The notes under the pieces were generated by a model, which did no database searches, was not told the DNA's origin, and worked only from the letters and a program-made list of their open reading frames with translations. Shown here piece by piece: positions 60,501-64,000 of a DNA stretch of 64,000 nucleotides. Numbering within the stretch: position 1 is the first letter of the stretch; each line of letters starts with the position of its first letter. Location of the stretch: assembly GCF_014633365.1 (NCBI RefSeq), contig NC_068341.1, positions 20,070,339-20,134,338 of the forward strand, in the 5' to 3' direction. This DNA is from Diospyros lotus. Its lineage: Eukaryota > Streptophyta > Magnoliopsida > Ericales > Ebenaceae. The translations under genes and the position numbers were made by a program.

Positions 60501-60734
60501 GCAACACATCCATGGTAGAGGGACTACATTTGTACATTTAGGCCGCACATCTGATCAATTTGCATTTGCAGCCGAAGAAGGTTTGGTGAGCACCAAGCGG
60601 AAACGTGGTGGTCAGAGAACCGTGAAAAGGTTTATGAGAAGTACAATGTGAGAGGGTCGTCAGATAAGTCATCCGTCTCTGGCCGTCCCACTCGTCGATC
60701 CGGTGGAGGCGTTTCACCATCTTCCCAACTCTAG
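22906..60734 (+). CDS. PRAF1-like: PH-RCC1-FYVE-BRX protein (PRAF/RLD family), gene 2
   Basis: Inferred exons: 22906-22953, 24778-24834, 38076-38165, 38311-38397, 38489-38608, 39479-41581, 41673-41819, 57828-58363, 60572-60734; 1116 codons. Exons 1, 3-7 and 9 equal gene 1 in length, and exon 6 (701 codons) is fully open. Domains: altered PH about 17-125, RCC1 from about 228, FYVE about 620-680 ([10 protein letters not shown] kept), coiled coil about 818-895, and BRX near the C-terminus. The weak point is exon 2: the ancestral acceptor AG is gone and 5 bp are deleted, but CAG at 24775-24777 restores the frame, dropping 10 residues of the first PH strand. Basic residues of the next loop also change (GRKGKPK to GCQGKPK). 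Introns 2 (13.2 kb) and 7 (16.0 kb) are packed with transposons. It may encode a protein with a compromised PH domain, or be a young pseudogene; transcripts would decide. Confidence 0.8.
23584..24458. mobile_element. Non-autonomous TIR element in intron 1
   Basis: The left end GGGTAAATTCCACCTAGACCCC has an imperfect inverted partner ending GGTTTGGGTGGAATGTATCC near 24458; both termini contain the 'tagacccc'/'ggggtcta' and 'gggccatt'/'aatggccc' blocks. It is about 875 bp with no transposase. It resembles in style, but not in sequence detail, the element in intron 3 of gene 1. Mutator-like is possible; no clear target duplication was found. Confidence 0.55.
24457..24516. repeat. Poly-C and CA microsatellite
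   Basis: About 20 C residues followed by a CA run, directly at the right edge of the TIR element in intron 1 of gene 2. Exact length is unreliable because such runs are assembly-prone. Confidence 0.9.
24753..24834 (+). other. Damaged ancestral exon 2 of gene 2
   Basis: This is the 82-nt counterpart of the 87-nt exon 2 of gene 1. At its left edge gene 1 has TTGCAG before GCC TTA, while gene 2 has TGTTGGCATTA, so the acceptor AG is lost. Five bases are missing where gene 1 reads AAGAAGGGTGCTCAACTG and gene 2 reads AAGAATTCAGTTG. The donor (TAT|GTAAGT) is intact. The new CAG at 24775-24777 lies after a pyrimidine-rich stretch (about 24725-24750) and gives a 57-nt in-frame exon encoding [19 protein letters not shown]. 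Confidence 0.75.
24835..26208. other. Left part of intron 2, gene 2
   Basis: Intron sequence without coding signals. The part at about 25500-25760 is similar by eye to 3990-4230 in intron 2 of gene 1 (pyrimidine-rich block, then 'gatgtgatctagt' versus 'gatgcgatctagt'), which shows that introns were duplicated with the exons. Confidence 0.6.
26209..26811 (+). repeat. 5' LTR of gypsy A, with 128-bp tandem duplication
   Basis: The first 128 bp (26209-26336) are repeated at 26337 onward, both beginning TGATGCGGTCACTAATTAAG. The 3' LTR has a single copy and is 474 bp. The target duplication abuts 26209, so the extra copy lies inside the integrated element. TATAAATA near 26620 is a likely LTR promoter box. 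Confidence 0.9.
26844..31329 (+). pseudogene. Gypsy A gag-pol, broken
   Basis: Gag starts at ATG 26844 and is interrupted at once (GEE stop). The retrotransposon Gag core is at 27200-27650. A CCHC knuckle [14 protein letters not shown] lies near 27917; protease near 28160-28210 reads VDSGS then stop; reverse transcriptase at 28950-29500 contains YFDNILIYS; RNase H follows at about 29650-30000; integrase has an HHCC finger (30216-30350), [10 protein letters not shown] and [10 protein letters not shown]. Multiple stops (for example 28198, 28936, 30564) make it inactive. The second Asp of the usual FDD catalytic motif is Asn. The last frame runs a few codons into the 3' LTR. Confidence 0.9.
31311..31784 (+). 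repeat. 3' LTR of gypsy A
   Basis: 474 bp, TGATGC...GCGTCA, preceded by a purine-rich GTGGAGGTGAA tract as the likely plus-strand primer. It is followed by the target duplication AGAAA. It differs from the 5' LTR by scattered substitutions and lacks the 128-bp duplication. Confidence 0.9.
32176..32587 (+). pseudogene. rps3: Nuclear plastid DNA insert: rps3 fragment
   Basis: Translation gives [15 protein letters not shown], then GIEEL, then [62 protein letters not shown] and KIDYCSY. These are consecutive segments of plastid ribosomal protein S3. There are frameshifts and stops upstream and a small deletion near 32570. Several changes fit C-to-T decay (Arg to Cys in GRIDGKEIARVE). It lies in intron 2 of gene 2 just after gypsy A and is non-functional, a NUPT. 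Confidence 0.88.
32588..33052. other. Intronic DNA without recognised content
   Basis: AT-rich sequence between the plastid insert and the first LTR of the inverted pair. I see no coding or repeat signature. Confidence 0.5.
33053..33429 (+). repeat. LTR, family X, plus orientation
   Basis: 377 bp running TCATGACCCAAGGATCC ... CCCTAGGTACATGACA. It is the reverse complement of 34633-35007 with scattered differences. CT-rich at 33235-33330, as in many LTR R/U5 regions. No primer site or internal region follows it on the right, so it is solo or rearranged. Confidence 0.75.
33455..33917 (-). repeat. LTR, family Y, minus orientation
   Basis: About 463 bp with ends TGTCAGGACC and GGTTGTGACA. Read on the minus strand it is a 3' LTR: the adjacent sequence at 33918-33935 is the complement of a polypurine tract (AAGAGGGAGGGAA). 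A TATATAAAC-type box lies in the minus strand near 33715. No partner 5' LTR of the same family is seen. Confidence 0.6.
33918..34632 (-). pseudogene. Internal remnant of minus-strand retroelement
   Basis: Between LTR Y and LTR X. The minus strand near 33935-33960 carries a 'ttcttggggacaataaat' phrase of the kind found at the end of plant gypsy polyproteins. A 105-codon minus frame at 34002-34319 is not recognisable as a domain. At 34616-34632 the minus strand reads TTGATATCAGAGCC, a degenerate methionine-tRNA primer site adjoining LTR X. The interior is mostly deleted. Confidence 0.5.
34633..35007 (-). repeat. LTR, family X, minus orientation (5' LTR)
   Basis: 375 bp with ends TGTCATGTACC and GGATCATGACA, the inverted partner of 33053-33429. 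The primer-site-like sequence on its left makes it a 5' LTR of a minus-strand element. Confidence 0.75.
35598..35642 (-). mobile_element. Short LINE 3'-end fragment
   Basis: 'aacacaccaagcttttatc' followed by 'atggggttggcta' is the antisense of the typical plant LINE 3' terminus, as also seen at 11441. Only about 45 bp are recognisable. Confidence 0.4.
36393..36951 (-). repeat. LTR-like sequence
   Basis: Read on the minus strand it starts TGTCAACAGG and ends GTCCTAACA, and contains 'tttccgcaaaggaaac', resembling U5 regions of plant copia LTRs. There is no target duplication or internal region. Its right end overlaps the first bases of the adjacent foldback element, so the boundary is uncertain. 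Confidence 0.35.
36944..37745. mobile_element. 802-bp foldback element
   Basis: Ends TGTTGACACAC and GTGTGTCAACA are flanked by ACACC on both sides (36939-36943, 37746-37750). The arms, about 330 bp each, are inverted copies (for example GTAACACCTCGCAT on the left, GATGCGGGGTGTTAC on the right; 'attctcgatatatactac' and its complement inside). The centre carries two tandem units containing GAGCAACCGATGTGGGACGA (from about 37298 and 37357). No protein is encoded. The transcript would form a long hairpin. Confidence 0.75.
41965..42344 (-). repeat. 3' LTR of copia 1
   Basis: 380 bp; near-identical to 57071-57448 over its whole length, with a few substitutions and small indels. Confidence 0.92.
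42352..43567 (-). pseudogene. Copia 1 pol, 3' half (RT end and RNase H)
   Basis: Minus-strand frames give [11 protein letters not shown] and [13 protein letters not shown] (reverse transcriptase, 43044-43388) and, at 42352-42645, [20 protein letters not shown] with [10 protein letters not shown] (RNase H and C-terminus). Frameshifts and stops separate them. The YVDD motif is intact. The frame is cut at 43568 by gypsy B. Confidence 0.9.
43568..44000 (+). repeat. 5' LTR of gypsy B
   Basis: 433 bp. I count about two dozen differences from the 3' LTR by eye. It is followed by a primer site changed to TGCTATCAGAGC. Confidence 0.9.
44029..47161 (+). pseudogene. Gypsy B gag-pol, left part
   Basis: Gag from about 44032 is broken early. 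The long frame 44623-45804 carries the Gag C-terminal half, the CCHC knuckle [14 protein letters not shown] and the protease region (IIDSGN). Reverse transcriptase at 46144-46785 contains [20 protein letters not shown] and YFDNILIYS. RNase H at 46813-47160 contains [20 protein letters not shown]. The sequence stops at copia 2. The FDN motif matches copy A. Confidence 0.9.
47162..47351 (+). repeat. 5' LTR of copia 2
   Basis: 190 bp, very similar to 51881-52061 (181 bp); the length difference comes from small indels. CTATAAAGAG near 47280 is a likely TATA box. Confidence 0.9.
47352..48272 (+). other. GC-rich leader and residual gag of copia 2
   Basis: Unlike its surroundings this stretch is GC-rich and keeps a long open frame (47574-48290) without domain signature. 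A tandem 'gtcgcgaaggtcg' repeat occurs at about 47745-47785. A plausible Gag start at 48102 gives only a short segment resembling the Gag/protease junction ([13 protein letters not shown]). The Gag core and zinc knuckle are absent, so the element could move only with help. Confidence 0.6.
48274..51873 (+). pseudogene. Copia 2 pol, broken
   Basis: Protease DSGASDYM near 48340; pre-integrase [15 protein letters not shown] near 48750; integrase with [13 protein letters not shown] and [15 protein letters not shown] near 49205; reverse transcriptase 50079-50900 with [41 protein letters not shown] and intact [11 protein letters not shown]; RNase H 51511-51873 ending AMEDIFKPA. Stops (for example 48919, 50076, 51418) and a MITE at 50892 inactivate it. 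Confidence 0.9.
50892..51040. mobile_element. hAT-type MITE (innermost layer)
   Basis: 149 bp with perfect 12-bp inverted ends CAGGGGCGGATC and GATCCGCCCCTG, flanked by the 8-bp duplication TTGCAAGA (50884-50891 and 51041-51048). An 8-bp duplication and CAGGGGCGG ends are typical of hAT elements. It splits the copia 2 codons for GMEFA...RSKEG. It has an internal GGGCT repeat and no coding capacity. Confidence 0.92.
51881..52061 (+). repeat. 3' LTR of copia 2
   Basis: 181 bp, TGTAGAAATAG ... GTTTAGA, preceded by the polypurine tract and followed by ATTTC. Confidence 0.9.
52062..53427 (+). pseudogene. Gypsy B gag-pol, right part (integrase)
   Basis: The frame resumes with the end of RNase H, then the integrase HHCC finger (52340-52470, CYICQTTKG), core ([10 protein letters not shown], about 52550; TDGQTEVVN, about 52830) and C-terminal part up to [11 protein letters not shown]. 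Stops at 52480, 52706 and 53095 break it. It continues the part ending at 47161. Confidence 0.88.
53428..53860 (+). repeat. 3' LTR of gypsy B
   Basis: 433 bp, TGATGC ... GCGTCA, followed by the target duplication AGTTC and then by copia 1 sequence. Confidence 0.9.
53861..57070 (-). pseudogene. Copia 1 gag-pol, 5' half
   Basis: Minus strand, from right to left: Gag region about 56850-56250 ([20 protein letters not shown]); a zinc-knuckle stretch near 56180-56120 ([20 protein letters not shown]); pre-integrase; integrase 55440-54400 ([33 protein letters not shown]); reverse-transcriptase start 54333-53866 ([35 protein letters not shown]). Numerous stops and shifts. The frame is cut at 53860 by gypsy B and continues at 43567. 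Confidence 0.9.
57071..57448 (-). repeat. 5' LTR of copia 1
   Basis: 378 bp, partner of 41965-42344. The minus-strand primer site TGGTATCAAAGCC lies directly to its left. Confidence 0.92.
58796..60110 (-). pseudogene. LINE reverse-transcriptase remnant in intron 8
   Basis: The minus strand at about 59610-59450 reads [17 protein letters not shown] and then [11 protein letters not shown], matching the LINE catalytic block (PWCMLFADDIVLVDET ... ALESKGFRLSRTK) with the FADD core mutated to FVNS. The region from 58796 leftward in LINE sense is the 3' end. Many stops and shifts. It shares orientation and approximate intron position with the remnant at 11441-11930 in gene 1. Confidence 0.65.
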
Positions 60735-61008
60735 CGACAGTCTTGAGGGAGAGTTCTCTACTGAACCTCTTATATCTGTCAAATTCTCAAAGGTTCTTTA
60801 AATCTTAAGGTTATATAAGAAGTAGACAAAATCTTGAGAAAGTAAACACCCTCCTCCCTCCTCCTCCCCTTTTTTCATTTCATAGTTTATATTCTTTTTT
60901 TTCAATTTAATGTTAAGAGGGTATTTGCGCCCCTTTCCACTTTTGATTTTGTGGGGTCGGGTTGAGAATCTGGACTTCACCTATCAATTATATGCATATA
61001 CACATACA

Positions 61009-61039
<31 letters not shown>

Positions 61040-61090
61040 TGTAGTAGTTGTACATAAAACCATCAATTTATCAAAGTCCCAGCAAAGAAT
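60735..61090 (+). other. 3' UTR of gene 2 with ACAT microsatellite
   Basis: Homology with gene 1 continues to about 61085 ('gtacataaaaccatcaattt'), then ends, marking the limit of the duplicated block. An ACAT repeat occupies about 61001-61038. No clear AATAAA is seen. Confidence 0.6.
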
Positions 61091-63000
61091 GTTAGTTACC
61101 CGGGCAATGCCCCCTTTTGGTGGTTGCGGTTGTGGTTGCGTGTTGGAGCAGTCGAGAGGTGGTAATCACAAATTATTAGTCAAAATGACCAGATGTCCGT
61201 CTGTCTTTGTATTTGGTTTGTTTCTCCAATCAAAGTCACAAATTAATACGAGACGTTTGGGTATTAATTATTTGGCTGCACAAGTTGTTGGAAGGAAAAT
61301 TCTTTATTCACCTTATTATTGTATAATATTTCCAGACCCAGAGAGGGTTAATGATCCAAAAGGATTGGCGGGATTTGTGGAGCATAGGGTTTACCCAATC
61401 TATGCTGATTTGTATCATTATCCTCCTTTCCATAGTGGTCTCCCCTCGCTGCCTCCCATGCACTTGCACTTGTATTTTAATTGAATAGCTACGCAGGGAG
61501 GTACCAATTGCCTCCCCTGCCGCCACCTTTTTTTTTTTTTAACATTGCACTATGACCCGGAGAATTTTCCAATAATTATGTTTTACTTTTAAAACATCAT
61601 TATTATATATGTTATAACATCATAATAATTTGTTAACAGTTAAGTATTTATATACAATATTATTATTATAGTTCATAATAATATTATAATTAGATAACTA
61701 TATCTTAATTACATAATAAAATAATAGTAACTTTAAACAATTTATAATAATTTTTACCTTTAATGAACTAGTATAAATTGGTTGATTTTTAAACATTGCA
61801 CCATCTTATATTGATTTTTAAAATTTTATATTTTATGAATTTTGTAATGATTTTTAAAACTGTTTCACAATACCTTTTGAGTAGTTCTAGAGAATGTGTG
61901 TTATGTATTAGAAAATAGGGTGCAGTACCAAAAATTATATGTGGCATTGATATTTGTTGTTAGGAATAGTTGTGTATTTCATACATGTAATACGTCAAGA
62001 AAAATAAGATTTTAAAACAATTGTTTTCACTCTCTAAATTTTCCGTCGTTATATTTAAAGATTAGGAATGTAAGAAATTAAGGTACATTGTTTGTAGATT
62101 TTTGTTGATTGTTAAATCTTGTCAAATTAAGTTTCCTAATCTCTAACGGTGATCCACACAAAAACAACAATAGATCTCAAACTTGAAACTTATTGCTTAA
62201 ACACCCTTTTTAGTGTAAAAATCACATTTTTAACCTGATTTATTTAAATATTATTAATTCTCTAATTAATCAATTTATACTTATACATCATGATTGATAT
62301 AGCAATGTGTCCTAACTGCCCAATTAATTAGAAAGTTAATTAATTTGACTACATCTTTCCATAAATGGTTATCGTTCAATTTAATCATTTCATCATACTA
62401 TATCTCTATTAAGCATAGAGTATGAAATCAGTATCAATTTTATATTTGTTTAATGATAGTTTGTCTTTGATACCAAAATAATCAACTCAGAAGTGAAATT
62501 TGAATCTCCATTCACTTTTTTTTTTTCACCCTAGTCAAAGAATTTTCCAGTTACCAATTCATCAAAAGGCTATGGGATATACTTTCTTATAGCTAAGAGT
62601 GATGAATCCTATATTGACCATTCACCTACCTCCATATGTTTTATGTTATAGTACCTTATGTGCAACCCTTAGTTAGGGTAACAAAAAATAGTATCAAAGT
62701 ATAACAATCCATGTACAAGATATTATTGTAATTTCAAGTTTAAGGATCACTCACACCATTTTATGATAGACATTTCATAGACACACAAGCTATGCTCCAA
62801 ATGAAATTCTCTTAGCATGTTATCCAATGAACTTGTTCCCTAACATGCATCCACATGTTTATCCAAGTGTCTCCACACTTTAACTTGTGAAAATATTATT
62901 AATATTTTTTTTCACAAGAAAAGAGCATAACGTGTGTTAGTCTTTCCATATTATCAATGTCCGGTCTTGATAGTATTACGACTAAGGATCTTTTAGAGTG
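61091..63000. other. AT-rich downstream DNA
   Basis: A 131-codon open frame at 61089-61484 lacks any recognised domain and lies at the break of homology; I do not call it a gene. The rest is AT-rich with no coding signal. Confidence 0.5.
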
Positions 63001-63086
63001 TTGTATTCTGTTAAGCTCAAGGGTAAGTAAATATGATTTTAATGATAACAAAAATATTTTTATGATATAAACGTATTTTTTATTTA

Positions 63087-63475
63087 TGCAAAATGTAAAT
63101 TTATTTTGAAGGTAGATTGTCTTTAGACATTTTTTTTATTTTGATTATTTATGTCTCAAAAGTTTATGTTTAAATTTTTTATATCTTGATAAATGTATTT
63201 CTTACTCATACATAAAGTAAATTTATTTTGAATTAAAGGAGAATTGTGTTGAAACATGTTTTCTCTTACTCATATAAAAAGTAAATTTATTTTGAATTAA
63301 AGAAGAATTATTTTTAGACATGTTTTCTTATTTTAATCATTTATGTCTCAAAAACTTATATTTGAATTTTCAAATCTTGAATTAAAGGAGAATTGTTTTT
63401 GGACATATTTTCTCTTACTCATGCAGTAAATTTATTTTGAATTAAATGTGAGACATGTTTTCTTATTATTTGAGA
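63087..63475 (+). repeat. Diverged tandem repeats
   Basis: The phrase 'gtaaatttattttgaattaaa' with minor changes recurs near 63103, 63225, 63283 and 63425, with 'acatgttttcttactcat'-like blocks between. Units vary from about 60 to 140 bp. Confidence 0.7.
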
Positions 63476-63810
63476 AACCTTAAATATTTTTTGAATTTTA
63501 AACTTCATATTATCCTTTTCTTTAATGACTAGTGTGTTTGGAAGATGAATATATATAGGGTAAGTATGGAGGCTCAAAGTGTTGGAAGTGTGTTGGCTGG
63601 TGGAATTCTCAACCGTTGGTGATTTGTTTGTAATTGCCTCTAGTTGTAAGTTTGTTATTTTTACTCACTTGTTGTGTGAAGGGATTATTTTACTCACTTG
63701 ATGTATGAAGGGATTATATTTGCTAGTAGTATGCTAGTGGTTTTTGTTTAGGCAAATGATTATATGTTGGTTTTAGCTCCAATTAAAAGGTAGTGTTGGT
63801 TCTCCCTAGT

Positions 63811-63893
63811 GAAACCTCAAGTTAAGTTTTGAAAGACTCAAGTTAAGTCTTGAGAGGCTCAAGTTAAGTCTTGAGAGGCTCAACCTAAGTCTT
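63811..63893 (+). repeat. 21-bp tandem repeat, four units
   Basis: Four head-to-tail units of GAGAGGCTCAAGTTAAGTCTT type. Each contains the near-palindrome CTCAAG-TTAAGT-CTTGAG across the unit junction. They lie just before a TATAAA-like sequence in the presumed LTR and may be enhancer repeats. Confidence 0.85.
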
Positions 63894-64000
63894 GAGAGAG
63901 ATGATTAAACTCTTTAGAGCCGAACCTCTATAAATTTTTCTTGTTCTTTGTGGTTGTGTGATTTTATTGTTATTAATCATACTGTAATCACTATATATTA

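Larger units (their letters stand above)
63004..64000 (+). mobile_element. Probable LTR start, cut by window edge
   Basis: 'gttaagctcaagggtaagtaa' followed by 'aatgataacaaa' resembles the start of long copia LTRs in plants. CTCTATAAATTTT near 63926 would suit an LTR promoter box. Only one end is inside the window, so this is tentative. Confidence 0.3.

Noticed and set aside
61089..61484. 131-codon open frame after gene 2
   Set aside because: No recognisable family, no intron or promoter context, and it begins exactly where paralogue homology ends; chance or repeat-derived.

Overview
The window is nuclear DNA of a flowering plant, probably a dicot. Spliced genes have GT-AG introns, the flanks are very AT-rich, and LTR retrotransposons, LINE remnants and MITEs are dense. 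There is also a scrap of plastid rps3. The species cannot be named from the sequence. No tRNA, rRNA or CRISPR locus was seen.

The only host genes are two tandem paralogues in the same orientation. Both encode plant PH-RCC1-FYVE-BRX proteins (PRAF/RLD family). Gene 1 spans 2869-16436 (nine coding exons, 1125 codons by my splicing). Gene 2 spans 22906-60734 (nine coding exons, 1116 codons by my splicing). Exons 1, 3-7 and 9 have identical lengths in the two genes. 5' UTR, intron and 3' UTR similarity shows that the unit was duplicated as genomic DNA.

The copies have aged differently. Gene 1 is compact except for intron 8 (5.1 kb), which holds LINE pieces and a decayed Ty1/copia body. In gene 2, intron 2 has grown to 13.2 kb: a Ty3/gypsy element, an inverted pair of LTRs, an rps3 plastid insert and an 802-bp foldback element. 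Intron 7 has grown to 16.0 kb around a nest: a minus-strand copia, holding a gypsy, holding a plus-strand copia, holding a hAT-type MITE. Gene 2 has also lost the ancestral exon 2 splice acceptor and carries a 5-bp deletion there. A CAG 25 bp downstream would restore the frame and remove 10 residues at the start of the PH domain. Gene 2 therefore either encodes a PH-altered protein or is an early pseudogene.

Layout: 1-2149 AT-rich upstream DNA; 2150-2868 promoter and 5' UTR of gene 1; 2869-16436 gene 1; 16437-22239 3' UTR and intergenic DNA with MITEs and an LTR remnant; 22240-22905 promoter and 5' UTR of gene 2; 22906-60734 gene 2; 60735-64000 3' UTR, AT-rich DNA and a probable LTR at the right edge. 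All exon joins come from reading by eye and from family knowledge; no transcript evidence was available.
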